A DNA stretch of 64,000 nucleotides from Molossus alvarezi (GCA_037176705.1 CM073886.1:19825501-19889500); one strand, 5' to 3'. Positions 10,059-20,079 are shown, counted from the stretch's first letter. Notes: generated from the letters alone by a model not told the origin. Made by a program: numbers and translations.

Positions 10059-10561
10059 CAGGGATTGGCAAACATTTTCTGTGAAAGGGCCAAATAAATA
10101 GTAACTATTTTGGGCCTTTTGGGCCATATGATTTCTGTCACAGCTCCCCAGCTCTGCAAAAGCAGCCGCGGTTGACATGTATACCCATGGGTGGGGCGGT
10201 GTTCCCATCCAACTTTTCATTTTTCACTGATTTTAGAGAGAGAGGAAGGGAGAGGGAGAGAGAGAGAAACATCGATGAGAGAGAACATAGATTGGCCGCC
10301 TCCGGCACACCCCCCACTGGGGATCTGGCCCACAACCTGGGCATGTGTCCTGACTGGGAATCAAACTGGTGACCACTTGGTGCATGGGTCAACACTCAAC
10401 CACTGAGCCACACCATCTGGGCCCAATCAAACTTTATTTATAGACATTGAGATTCCATAAAGTGTTCATGTGTGATGAGATGCTATTTTTATTTATTAGT
10501 ATCACTCATTCTTGGCTCATGGGTAACAAACCTGGCAGTGGGTGGAGTTTGCTGACTTCTG
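10059..10561 (+). mobile_element. hAT-type DNA transposon, split by a VES SINE
   Basis: Starts CAGGGATTGGCAAACATTTT, continues CTGTGAAAGGGCCAAATAAA and GGGCCATATGATTTCTGTCA, resumes after the SINE with AAACTTTATTTATAGAC, and ends GGAGTTTGCTGACTTCTG. Start and end form terminal inverted repeats. This is the common non-autonomous hAT element of eutherians; no transposase. Confidence 0.75.
10218..10423 (-). mobile_element. VES SINE, subfamily B
   Basis: Complement of the VES B type: GA-rich body, AACATCGATGAGAGAG, then CCCCCACTGGGGATCTGGCC, GGCATGTGTCCTGACTGGGA, and a tRNA-like end CAACCACTGAGCCACACC. Imperfect direct repeats CATCCAACTTTT (10206-10217) and CAATCAAACTTTA (10424-10436) mark insertion into the hAT element. 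Confidence 0.92.
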
Positions 10562-10569
10562 CTCTGTAT

Positions 10570-10727
10570 TCCTGCTACTGGGGGTTTGGTGTGAGCGTCA
10601 GCAGCAGGAGCACCTGGGAGACTTACAAAAGGTGGTCTCAGCTCCCCTGCCCAGATTTACAGGATCAGAATCTGCATGTTAACATGGCTCCCCCACAGGT
10701 GATGCCCAGCAAAGGCTGACCGGTACT
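10570..10727 (+). repeat. MER5A-like hAT fragment
   Basis: CAGCAGCAGGAGCACCTGGG, CCCAGATTTACAGGATCAGA, ATCTGCATGTTAACA and GGTGATGCCCAGC follow the MER5A order. A second hAT-like start (GTGTTTCTCAGCTGTACTCC) lies at about 10740. Confidence 0.7.
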
Positions 10728-11859
10728 GCTCCCCAGCAGTGTTTCTCAGCTGTACTCCTACAGAGTCCTCAGGATGCTCAGAGCCCTGCAAGGTTCTGAT
10801 GTAGAGTATTCGGAGCAGGGGACCAGGATGTGTGCCTCACAGGTTCCTCAGCTGGTCCTCTCAATATCTAAATCGCAGGACTGTATTTTGACAAAGCTCC
10901 CTGGAAAAGCCAGCCCATGCTGTCGCTTTTCCTTCTATAACCTGCAGAGACTCGGGGAAGCCAAGGTTCCTAAACATCCATGATGTTTTATAAAATGACA
11001 AAAAACGAGCGGTGTTCTTGATTTAAACTTTCTGACCACACTAGAGGTTAATGCCTGCTCTCCCTAAGCAGAAGGAGATGCCTGGAAAAACAAACAAACG
11101 AACAAAGCGGTGTGGCTGCCAAAGCTATTCTGTAATCCTTCTTGATAATTCTGGACTCCCCGCCCCCTCCCCACCACACCCTCTTCATCACTGCCTGCAG
11201 GAAGTTCAGAAAGGATTACCTAGAGACTTTGTAAAAAACGGGCTTGCATCCCTGGACGCCAAAACAAAATGGAACTAGAATGTCGAGGACAAAAAAATTT
11301 GCAGAACAAATAGAGAGAGGATGAGAAAGGGAGGTGGTGGGAGGGAGAGATGGCTCACCCTCGCTTTAAAACAGCAGTCAGAATGAACCACATCTGGTTT
11401 GCAAAAGCACCATACCAGGTGTAAGGCGGTCAGTGAACAATCGCCCCTGGCCGATGGAGTGGAATATGGCACATGATCAAGAATAAATGAGACAAAATAT
11501 TCCAATTACAGACTCATCCTACTTCTCTCCGTCTCACGCCAAGTGTTTGTCTCAATCATTCAAGCTACAAATTACCCCCCTGCTAGAGCGAGGCTGCCGA
11601 GTGAGCAAACAACCATGGCTTCTGCTTAGAAAAAGAAATGGTTGATTTAATTTCCGTTGGAGGGCTTGTGTCTAGGGAAACAAGGTGGCTGGAGCAGTTG
11701 CTGTCCCCACGAGGACCTGCTGCCTTGGGGGCAGATACCCCGGACTTGGCCAGTGATGGAGAGTCAGAGGACATTGACAAGAACATAAATCTCTCTGAAG
11801 AGAAACGTGGAAATTGCAGCATTTTTTAATCTACTGGGGATCAAAAGTACCCATGACCT
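10728..11859. other. Unassigned sequence with possible regulatory stretch
   Basis: About 1.1 kb, largely unrecognised. The part at 11370-11575 (AGTCAGAATGAACCACATCT, AGAATAAATGAGACAAAATA) looks repeat-free and evenly composed, as in conserved non-coding DNA. The opposed open frames near 11583-11829 are not credible genes. Confidence 0.4.
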
Positions 11860-11985
11860 AATGAGCAAACTAGCTAAATTAATGATGGTATATCAATAAC
11901 AGAGACGAAGGAATCCAAATGACACCATGTTTTTAAAGAATGTTGAATAATATAAGGGAGATGGTCAGACTACAATAGAAATAAT
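11860..11985 (+). repeat. HAL1/L1M-like 3-prime segment, left part
   Basis: AAATTAATGATGGTATATCA then TTTTTAAAGAATGTTGAATA resembles the HAL1/L1M 3-prime end. Its continuation is at 12235-12400 beyond a MIR. Confidence 0.5.
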
Positions 11986-12232
11986 AGCAGTTTTATTAAA
12001 CATAACAGCTCTCAGTGACTGAACCCTGAGCACAGGTCACATACTGTTAAACACCGTGTATGCGTCACAGCATTTAACTCAACCGGCGAAGCAGGTGCAA
12101 TTTCCCGGTACTTTCAGAGCTAAATAATTGGCCAAGGTCAAACAGCCAGCAGGTAATGGTGCCAGGAATCAAATTCAGGCCTGTCTGATTCTAGAACTGG
12201 GGTCTTTCCTCCCTATATTATAGGACCAATTT
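11986..12232 (-). repeat. MIR SINE, near full length
   Basis: Complement of MIR: ACATACTGTTAAACACCGTG, CATTTAACTCAACCGGC, TTGGCCAAGGTCAAACAGCC, AATCAAATTCAGGCCTGTCT and AGAACTGGGGTCTTT in order. Confidence 0.85.
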
Positions 12233-12234
12233 CA

Positions 12235-12400
12235 CTGTCGATGAATTTAAAACAAATAAAAAGAGATGGAAACAGTGATAGTTTCTGAGTGGTAGGATTA
12301 AAGTTTTTTTTTCATTTTGTTCCTTTGGTGTTTCCAAATTCCTTACATTCTTTTCTACATACATATTCTACAACAAACAGATCCCCTTTTAATCATCTGA
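12235..12400 (+). repeat. HAL1/L1M-like 3-prime segment, right part
   Basis: GTTTCTGAGTGGTAGGATTA, then a T-rich part, TTCCAAATTCCTTACATTC and CTACAACAAACAG. Together with 11860-11985 this reads as one L1M-type tail interrupted by the MIR. Confidence 0.55.
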
Positions 12401-12718
12401 AAGATACTACAGAGAACCAGCAAAAACATAAGCGTGGCTTAAAATGTTGTTTAATTTCTGTTATTTAATACTCTTACTCTCCGATTGCAACGTGGCGATT
12501 TGTGACTGTCAGTTTGAGAAGTGGAAAAATAGTTCATGTGTTTAAAATATGGATAAACAATTCTTCTGGCTGTAACTGTTGTCACCTTCATATACTAAAC
12601 AAATGGGCCATATTTAGGATCCAGATGCTTCAGTCAAAGGGACAGATTTGAGGATTCACTGACTCAGGCATACACAGAACAACTCATTCAGTTCACTTTT
12701 GTATTGGGAGTCTTAGCC
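12401..12718. other. Unassigned, repeat-free
   Basis: Nothing recognised. Contains CAAATGGGCCATATTTAGGA, which includes a CArG-like CCATATTTAG. Confidence 0.4.
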
Positions 12719-13191
12719 TGGGCTCTGCAGGAAAGAAATTTTCTTCTACCCTTCAAGGTTCTTTTGCCTGGTCTGATAATTAAATTGACATGAGACAGAT
12801 TAATAAGAGAAAGTAACTATATTTAGTTAGGTACGCACACGTGGGAACTCCACGCACGTGAGAGAGGCAGAAACCCCACATACACAAGGGGGTCAGAGAC
12901 TAGAAGTTAAAATGAGGTGTATGTGATCTTTTGAGCTAAGGATGAGCTAGAGGACCTCAGGGTTTCAGAGCAGAACCAACGTTCAGTAGTTAGTAATTTG
13001 CCCTGCCCTGTAGGTAGGTCACAAAGGTTATCCCTGATAATCTCCTAGTCTGAGGCAAGGCCTCTAATTTAGATTCTCCTAGGTAGTTAAGAGGGGACAG
13101 AAGTTTGTTTTGAGCCTACAGGGTCTTGGTTGCCCCTAGCTCCGCATGGCTCAGAGGTCCATCTTGGGGTGACTCATTCTGAACCCCTACA
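12719..13191 (-). repeat. LTR-like element, minus strand
   Basis: In sense it begins TGTAGGGGTTCAGAATGAGT at 13191 and ends ...CTTTCCTGCAGAGCCCA near 12719, so TG...CA ends are possible. The 3-prime half (TTAATCTGTCTCATGTCAAT, AGACCAGGCAAAAGAACC) recalls class I LTRs. No target-site duplication found. It holds two CACGTG E-boxes at 12838-12843 and 12855-12860. Confidence 0.5.
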
Positions 13192-13204
13192 GTTACTTAA
13201 GGAT

Positions 13205-13450
13205 CATATGACAAACTGGTGAAGTCATGGGTTGTAAATCCAGGACACCAATGTTCACACACAAGTTGGGTGACTTTGAGCACTTGCTTTAAAATTTCTG
13301 AGCCTCTGCATATGTAAAGAAGAAAATCAATATCTTTCCAGTAAGATGGTTTGGAAGGCTAGACATACTTGTACAGTATGGACTGCTTACAAAGAAAGTG
13401 TTATGTGAAGGATGATGGTGATGACAGTTATATTTATCATCACCTTTATC
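13205..13450 (+). repeat. MIR SINE
   Basis: GGGTGACTTTGAGCACTTGC, TTTCTGAGCCTCTGCATATG, TAAAGAAGAAAATCAATATC follow plus-strand MIR, preceded by a decayed 5-prime part. Confidence 0.7.
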
Positions 13451-13754
13451 ATTACAGTCCTGCCACAGAGTGAAGGAGGTGTTTCCTCTGTTCTCTGAAT
13501 GGGAATAGTGGTTCCATGAGCCGCAGGACTCGTCCCTCTCTTCTTCCACCCAGAGTGGGTGTCCAGTCGCTCTGGGCAGGCCCCATGAAGGCACCTGAGG
13601 AAGACAGCAACAGAACACGCCTCCAGTAGAGTTCTCATTTCTTTCCTGGAATTCCCCAGGGCCCTCTGGCTCCTGGAGTAAAAGGACATCCTCTCTTATC
13701 TTCCATCAACAAGCTCAGTACTTGTGAGGACTGGGCCAGGGACTCTTTTCTTTC
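13451..13754. other. Unassigned sequence
   Basis: GC-richer than its neighbours. The two minus-strand frames at 13289-13689 overlap in different frames and read through the MIR, so they are rejected as genes. Confidence 0.45.
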
Positions 13755-14395
13755 CTTTCCACGCATGACCTAGCAATTTACTCCTGGGTATATACTCAAG
13801 AAAAATGAAAACACACATCTCTGTGAAAACTTATGCACAATGTTCATATCAACATTATTCAAAGTGATAAAAAACAGAAACAAAGCCAAATGTTCATCAA
13901 TTGATGAATGGATAAATAAAATGTACTACATTCATGCAATGGAATATTACCTAGCCTTGAAAAAGAATGAAAGAATTGATACATGTTACATTATAGATAC
14001 CCCTTGAAAACATTAGTCTAAATGATATAAGCCAGTTTCAAAAGACCGCACACTATGACTCCATCTGTATGAAATGTCCAGAGTAGGCAAATCTATAGAG
14101 GCAGAAAGAAAGTAGATTAGTGGTATCTAAGGGAGGATATGGGGGGAAAGGGGAGTGACTGCTGATGGGTTAAATATATTCATACTGTATAGACAGGTTA
14201 CACAGATAGTGTTATATAAAGAATGGTTACATATTTGGTGGAGAAGAGGTGATAAAAAATGGTCTAAAATTGATTACAATGACATTTGCACAACTCAGTG
14301 CCTAAATAAAGAAGTTTAAATGTATACTTTAAATAGGTCAATTATTTAGGATGTCGATTATATCTCAATAAAGCTGCTATTTTCTTTAAGGCCAG
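13755..14395 (+). repeat. L1 3-prime end (old L1M-type)
   Basis: GCAATTTACTCCTGGGTATA, TATCAACATTATTCAAAG, ATCAATTGATGAATGGATAA, CAATGGAATATTACCTAGCC, AATGTCCAGAGTAGGCAAAT, and terminal TTATATCTCAATAAAGCTGC. Complete 3-prime tail of an ancient L1. Confidence 0.88.
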
Positions 14396-14539
14396 GCAAA
14401 GTCCACAGAATTTTGGAAACAATTTTTGAAAAGCAGTAAAGTCTCAGTTTCCTGTGTTAGAGTCCCTTCCTTCAATAAAACCGACTCTAGCTAAGCATTT
14501 GATAAATGTTGCATTATTATTGTTATTTTTAAGAGCTGG

Positions 14540-14960
14540 CAGGGGAGCCAGAGAAGCACTCCAGGGCAGAGACATGATAAAAGCAAAGGTATGAGCCTCC
14601 TACAAAGGCGTGTCTGGTTCCCTGTCTTTGGACACAAAAGAATTGGAGGCAAAGAAATGTGGACTTGGAGAAGTCTGGAGCCAGCTTGTTCCTTGTGGGC
14701 TCAAGATCAACCATCCCACATAGAAAAAAAACCCAACAAAACAAAAAACAAAAACAAAGGTATGAACACTCAGAGCTTCTAGAATCATTCTGAGACGTGG
14801 CCATCAAGTGAACTGTGCTCAGAAAGGAATGAGGTGAAGGGGCCAGGTCTCAGAGAGCCTTGACTGCCAGGAGAAGTGAGCTGCATTGTATCATGGTGGG
14901 AATGAGAACACTGGACATCGGGAAGGCAGGATGGGGCTTTATAAATACAAAACATGCAGC
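14540..14960 (-). repeat. L2 fragment, interrupted at 14595-14765
   Basis: GGGGCCAGGTCTCAGAGAGCC then AGTGAGCTGCATTGTATCAT resemble the L2 complement (ggccagatcatgcagggcctt...). Flanking pieces before 14594 and after 14766 belong together once the insertion is removed. Confidence 0.45.
14595..14750 (+). mobile_element. A-tailed retroposed insertion of unknown source
   Basis: About 156 bases ending in an A-rich tail (14723-14750). It is bounded by 15-bp direct repeats AAAGCAAAGGTATGA (14580-14594) and AAAACAAAGGTATGA (14751-14765), 14 of 15 identical, in the A-rich context cut by L1 endonuclease. The body, starting GCCTCCTACAAAGGCGTGTC and ending CATCCCACATAG, matches no family I recognise and has no AATAAA. 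It may be a truncated processed pseudogene or an unfamiliar SINE/LINE end. Confidence 0.6.
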
Positions 14961-15075
14961 AGTAGGAAGAATGCATTGGAAGGAAATATATATATTCCTT
15001 CCTGATTTTAGAAATTGTTTAAGGTCACTCAAAAGGATTGGTAAAACCCATAAACCATCAGGAATTACCAATTAG

Positions 15076-15212
15076 ATGGATAGATAGATAGATAGACAGA
15101 CAGACCAACAGATACACACACACACAGTGATTATATATACATAGTATTCTCTATGTGTGTATATATATGTATATATGTATGTATGTATATGAGTATCTAT
15201 CTATCTATTCAT
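15076..15212. repeat. Compound GATA/CA/TATG microsatellite
   Basis: (GATA)n with GACA variants, then (CA)n, then (TATG)/(TA) runs and a closing (TATC)n, so the two ends are partly complementary (GATA...TATC). Probably highly polymorphic. Confidence 0.93.
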
Positions 15213-15344
15213 AAAGACAGGAGATATCAGTGATAAAAATGTGTCTCTGTATGAAAACCAGCTTCAGAATGCTCCCCCTGAGGGCTTCTGGTCCCCTTCA
15301 ATCTGCTTTGACAAAGGAATGATAAGAAAAATAATAAATCACAT

Positions 15345-15740
15345 TAGGCAGGATAAACTAGACATGCGGCAGTGACAAACTAATCCAGAATCCCAGCAGC
15401 CTAAAAACAAAGATGCCTTTTCCATTCATTCTTTATATCCCCTGTGATCAGGGGTGAGGATGGGGGGCTTCTCTACATACAACCCCTCAGAAACCAGACT
15501 CAGGGCAACTCGACTGTCTTCTTGTGATGCCACCCTCTGGGCGTGGCTCCCAGGGTCGCCACCGCAGGAGAGGAAGAGAGCTTTAAGAGCTGGCTCCCAC
15601 TGCCCCTGCCCACCTGCCTCTGCCAGGGAATGACCTGCCCAACTTCTGCTGGCAGCCCACTGGCCAGACTGGGTCACATGGCCCCAACCTCCCTGCAAGG
15701 GAAGCTGGAAAATACAGAGAATCAAAGGGCAGACGTAAGA
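15345..15740 (-). repeat. Old LTR-like repeat
   Basis: CAGCAGCCTAAAAACAAAGA, GGCGTGGCTCCCAGGGTCGC, CCACTGGCCAGACTGGGTCA and CAAGGGAAGCTGGAAAATAC match the complement of an old MaLR/ERVL-style repeat (gtcacatggcc...gctgggaaatg). The open frames on both strands here are incidental. Confidence 0.5.
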
Positions 15741-15763
15741 CATGGCTGCCGCTACTACCCTAC

Positions 15764-15860
15764 AGTTACAATTACAATTTATCGAGGGGTTACTCTGTGC
15801 CAGGCACTGTGCTTTACACGTGCTGTTTGATGTGATCGTCCCTGAAGACTCTGAAAACGA
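15764..15860 (-). repeat. MIR fragment
   Basis: ACTCTGTGCCAGGCACTGTG then CTTTACACGTGCTGTTTGAT is the complement of the MIR 3-prime end. Confidence 0.7.
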
Positions 15861-15879
15861 AGCCACCACTCTTAGGTCG

Positions 15880-16150
15880 CTGGTAGCTAGGATTAAAGAG
15901 CGCGCCCTGCACGCGATGACGGAGCGGGCGCTGGCTTCACCCTGCCCCGCTGCAGGCCAACACTCTCCACGCCCTACAGCCTCGGCACCTCCGCGCAGAC
16001 CACTTTCCTGTGAGACAGCCTGAGCTCCAGACCTTGTCCAGCAGGCGGGGGTCCTGTCCTCGGCCCCTCGCGCCCCTCTCCTGGATGGCAGAGATCAGCC
16101 TGCCCCTGCGCGGACTGCTCTTTCACCTGGACATCTTTCTCCGGGACGAC
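15880..16150. promoter_or_regulatory. Small CpG-rich patch
   Basis: Many CpG in 270 bases (GAGCGCGCCCTGCACGCGAT, GACGGAGCGGGCGCTGG, CTCGGCCCCTCGCGCCC) against an A/T-rich background with few CpG. Too short for a classical CpG island, no gene start evident. It could be an orphan CpG cluster, an enhancer or GC-biased drift. Confidence 0.4.
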
Positions 16151-17185
16151 AGTGCTTAGCTGGTTTATTTTTTCACTTGAGCAACATGCATTATTTAGCA
16201 GCAGAGTTTCAAAAACATTAAAATGACCCCTGTAAACACGGTTAAAACATTTTCCTTCCAAAGGCCCTGCTTCTCTTTGTAGCAGTGGGACTTCAGCACG
16301 CAGAAGTAGCTTGCTCCTTTTTTCCTTTGGTGCCAGATAAATCTTAATTTTGTTTGGCATGTAGTAAATATTTAGTTTTACTTCCCCAGTGCTAAAAGAC
16401 ATTTCTCCACGCTTTTGGGTTATTTGGAAAGTGTCTGGGTAATTGGCTGTGTTTTCATAGAGATCAAGAGGGCTTCCTGTTTCTTTTCCAATTAAGTTTT
16501 TGTTTTTTTTGTTGTTGTTTTTTTTTTTTCAGCAAGTATTTAAAAATGATCAAAAGGGGAATGCTTTTCTTACTTGAGTGTTTTGGGCATCTGGAATAAA
16601 GCAAAAAGTAACTAAAGGAAAGAGAGGTTGTCTATGTTAATTTTCTTAAAATGCCCTTGCTCCTGCCTTTTATTTACTGTTTATACTAAAAATAACATCC
16701 ATGTGTTAAACAAATATGGGAGACGGTCATGACGTGCAGAGTGAGAACCTGAGTTATCCGTCTTTTTGTTCAAAGACTGCTTTGCACGTGGGCTAGGGAG
16801 AGACTGGAACAAGAGTCTTCTCTCTTCTGTTACTTTCCAACACTTGCAGGACAAGCTTCAGCTGAATAACGGCAAGACTCAAGCTTCTATCACAAAGAAA
16901 ATGTCCAGAAGGAGGGAGGAACCAAAAGAATGGCTGGAGTATTTTCAACGCAAAAAAAAAAAAAAATGTGAATATTATTTTAAGAAACCTTCCTACGTGT
17001 GAGCGTGGTCATCACCAAGGCAGTGGGAGATCAAAGGAAAAGCTGCCGGTTGTTGAGTCAAACAGATGAGTTGACACCTTGGCTCTCTACTAACTTCCTG
17101 GGTGACTTTGCCAGTTCATCTCTCTGTCCTTCGATGTCTCCTCCAAACAGTGAAGAACTGGTGAAAACTAAAGTTCCTCTCCTTT
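16151..17185. other. Unassigned, T-rich and A-rich runs
   Basis: Largely repeat-free. T-rich stretch at about 16496-16530 and an A run at about 16952-16965. The part 16150-16480 (GTAAACACGGTTAAAACATT, CATGTAGTAAATATTTAG) could be conserved non-coding DNA. The 142-codon minus frame at 15974-16402 crosses into the CpG patch and has no known domain. Confidence 0.4.
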
Positions 17186-17189
17186 CTTC

Positions 17190-17560
17190 CTTCCTTCAGT
17201 TATTTTCTCAACACATGTCCACTACTGTTCTAGGTTCCAGCTGAGACACGAGAAGCAATTGCAGAGGTTGCACAGAGAGGAGTGACACAGTGAACAAGTT
17301 AACGAGAGAATAAAGGAGATCATTTCCAATAATGACGAGTGCTACAGAAAACCTAAAATACGTTAATGGGATACGGAGTGATGGAGAGACAGTTACTTTC
17401 GATCCGATGGCTTAACAAGGCCTCTAGAAAGATGTAATATTTCAGTCAAGATCTGGGGGATGAAAGGGGTCAGCAATGCAAAAATCTGGGGGAAGAGCAC
17501 ATGCCTGGCGGGAGCAGTGACTACAGTCCTGGAGGTGAGCCCTGGCTAGTGACACTGCTC
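17190..17560 (-). repeat. L2 3-prime region
   Basis: Complement of L2: TCAACACATGTCCACTACTG, GTGACACAGTGAACAAG, ATAATGACGAGTGCTACAG, TTCAGTCAAGATCTGGGGGA, GGGGGAAGAGCACATGCCTG in correct order. Confidence 0.75.
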
Positions 17561-17574
17561 CGCTGTGACCATCC

Positions 17575-17645
17575 CTGATCTAGGCACAGTACTGGGCTTG
17601 GAATCCAGCTGTCTAGCCCTGTGTTCTTTCAGCTAACCCAAGCAG
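17575..17645 (-). repeat. MIR fragment
   Basis: TTGGAATCCAGCTGTCTAGC then CTGTGTTCTTTCAGCTAACC matches the complement of the MIR 5-prime end. Confidence 0.45.
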
Positions 17646-18035
17646 CATCTTATTTAAAGATCCCTGTAGCCCATGCAGTTGTCCACTCTCCAGGAAGAGC
17701 TGCCCCTTGGGTGCTCCCCAGTACTTGGCTGTGCTCTTGGTTCTGTCCAGTGCTGAAACCTCTAGAGCAATCTGCAAAGGGTAGGCGTGTTGTAGGGCGT
17801 CCTCATTGGGATGGTAAGGAATTCCTCTCAATGAGCAGGAGTTTCTACCTGCCAGCCTTTTGGGAGAGGGCAGCCTCTATCTTCCCCGTGTGCTGCTGGT
17901 AATTTGTCCCATGGACATTGAAAACAAGCCTTTCTACAAATGAGGACTCCCTAGAGATGTGAACAAAGGAGAGCAATCTGTGATATGTTCATCTGAGCCC
18001 CTGGGTGGTACTCTGCTTTGGAGACACCTATAGCC
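17646..18035. other. Unassigned sequence
   Basis: No repeat or coding signature recognised. Opposed open frames at 17613-17902 overlap and have no domains. Confidence 0.45.
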
Positions 18036-18039
18036 CAGA

Positions 18040-18305
18040 AGCTGGCGACATGGCCACTGAATGTGTAACTCCTGAGTTCAAATCTTGGTTTCCTTCATTG
18101 CCACCAGGGTGTCCCTGAACCTGATAATCAACGTTTCTGTGCCTCAGTTTCCTCCTACTCAAAAATAGGCATGCTAATATTTAAATAGTGCCTACATCCT
18201 ATAAGGGATCTTTAGATTCCACAAGACAAGGAGAGAGGAGTGCATAGCATTCGTGGGCATATAGTAAGGACTCAGTGAGTATACACTATGGTTATCATTT
18301 TATTT
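18040..18305 (+). repeat. MIR SINE, near full length
   Basis: GAGTTCAAATCTTGGTTTCC, CTGTGCCTCAGTTTCCTCCT, TAAATAGTGCCTACATCCTA, and the tail GGACTCAGTGAGTATACACT. Well-preserved MIR order. Confidence 0.88.
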
Positions 18306-18489
18306 ATCCTATGAAGCAATGCAAGTCCAGACTTTAATCTCTCTCCTTCATTTTTATCCTCCTTTTCTTCCTCCTTCTTCGGCAACTGGCAACTGCTCAT
18401 TGCTGAACATCTTTTGACACCTCTCATTCCCCAGGCTTGATGTGCAGGACGCAGAGACAGTGGAAAAATAGTCCAGGAGTGTGACACAA

Positions 18490-18712
18490 TGAAGCAAGAT
18501 GGCTTGAATGTATCACCTCTTGCCTCCTATCTGAGTGCCCTTGAATCACTTATTTAAAGGATTCCCTGAGCCTTTGTTCCTTCGTATGCAAATGGGGAGG
18601 GTAAAATCTGTGCCAAAGCAGTCCTCTGAGGCTTACGCCATGATTTTATTAATTTATAGTCATAGCCTCTGAGCACAATGCCTGACTCACAATAGTCAAC
18701 AAACAAAGGAGA
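18490..18712 (+). repeat. MIR SINE
   Basis: GTGCCCTTGAATCACTTATT, CCTGAGCCTTTGTTCCTTCG, GCAAATGGGGAGGGTAAAAT, and AGCACAATGCCTGACTCACA in MIR order. Confidence 0.75.
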
Positions 18713-18927
18713 TCTCAACACTCCCATCGCTCACATCAAAAACAACATCATGATGCCTCATAGTTTAGAGACACAATCTAGGAGAGAGGTCAGAGGGGAA
18801 AAAAGCTATTTCTTTACACATGAATGTGACACCCACCAAAGACAGGCAGTATTTCCATAATTTGAAAGAGTTGACATTGTTCCCATTTTTGGCCCTCTAG
18901 AGCTCTGTGCTCCTCCTTCGCCATCCC

Positions 18928-19102
18928 TTCATTTATTCAACAAATATTTATTGAAAGTTTATCATATGCCAAACACTGTATTATAACAATAGAGTTATGG
19001 TTTCAGTCTTCTTGGAACCTCCAGTCCTTTGGAAGACAACAATGTTAATCAAACAATGATTCATCAATAAATGCAAGGTATGTTGAGTTTTGTGTTTTTT
19101 TT
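18928..19102 (-). repeat. L2 3-prime end, left part
   Basis: CATTTATTCAACAAATATTT ATTGAAAG, CATATGCCAAACACTG and TCAAACAATGATTCATCAAT are the complement of the L2 tail. It resumes at 19714 after an L1 insertion. Confidence 0.8.
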
Positions 19103-19713
19103 AAAGGAAGGCTATGATTTGTATTCCCCTAATGACTGATGATGCTGAGAATATTCTCACGTGCTTGTTGGCCATTTGTATACAGTCTTTGGAGAAATGT
19201 CTAAGTACTTTGTCCATCTTTTAATTGGGTTTTTCTCTTTTAGTTGTTGAGTTATAAGAGCTCTTTACATATTGAGGATACTATATTTTTGTCAGTTATA
19301 TGATTGCAAATATTTTTTCCAGTTCTGTGGATTGTGTTCTTACTTTCTTAATAATGTTCTTCGAAGGAATGGAGTCCAAATCCATGTTATAACAGGTAGG
19401 AACCCTGAAAACAGTATGCTAACACAAAGGAACCAGACATAGAATCATATTTTGTGATTCTATTTATATAGAAATGCTCCAAAATGACAAATTCATAGAG
19501 ACGAAAAGTTAGTGGTCGCCAGGCACTGGAGGCAGGGAAAACAATGAGTGACGGCTTTGAGGTGATAAAATCCTGGAACTAGATAGTGGTGATGGTTGCA
19601 CAATGGTATGAATATACTAAATGCCTCCAAATTATTCCCTTTTAAATGGTTAGATAGGTAAATTGCATGTTCTGTGTATTTTACCACAATAAACATAGAA
19701 AGGTAAAAGCTAT
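19103..19713 (+). mobile_element. L1 insertion with 5-prime inversion (twin priming)
   Basis: The left part (19116-19370) is in minus orientation: TTGGCCATTTGTATACAGTC and GAGAAATGTCTAAGTAC are the complement of the L1 ORF2 C-terminal region. The right part (19380-19698) is plus orientation: GACGAAAAGTTAGTGGTCGC, GATAGTGGTGATGGTTGCAC and TTTTACCACAATAAAC, the L1 3-prime end. Imperfect direct repeats AAAGGAAGGCTAT (19103-19115) and AAAGGTAAAAGCTAT (19699-19713) flank the pair, and L2 sequence resumes on both sides. One event explains all of it. Confidence 0.7.
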
Positions 19714-19895
19714 ACGGAGAGCATACAAAGACAGCCAAATTGTTCGGGGCATGAAAGAGAGCTTCCTTGAGTAACAGTGCTTGAGTTGTCACCAGCTGAT
19801 TGTAAACTTGCTGAAGGGCCTTGGAGAAAGAATAAGGTCACTTTGTGGAGACGAACAATGGTGGAGAAGGAACAGCATGTGCAAAGACCCCACTC
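19714..19895 (-). repeat. L2 fragment, right part
   Basis: GAAAGAGAGCTTCCTTGAGT, GAAGGAACAGCATGTGCAAA, GACCCC continue the L2 complement broken by the L1. Confidence 0.65.
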
Positions 19896-20079
19896 CCTGC
19901 CCTACCTTGTACTACAACTGCAAGTGCATCTCTTTGGTCCTACTTATTAGGCTCCAATTTTCCTGATGTCATGACACCTTCGTGATATAAGACAGAGTAT
20001 GAAGACCTAGGAGACCGTTGCCTTATTACCACTCCCCCAAAGACTGTAACAGGAGCAACAATAACAAAATGGGAACACA

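Noticed and set aside
15426..15869. 147-codon minus-strand frame
   Set aside because: Covers an old LTR-like repeat and a MIR, with overlapping frames on the other strand.
15974..16402. 142-codon minus-strand frame
   Set aside because: Stop-poor mainly because of CpG-rich sequence. No domain, signal or splice context.
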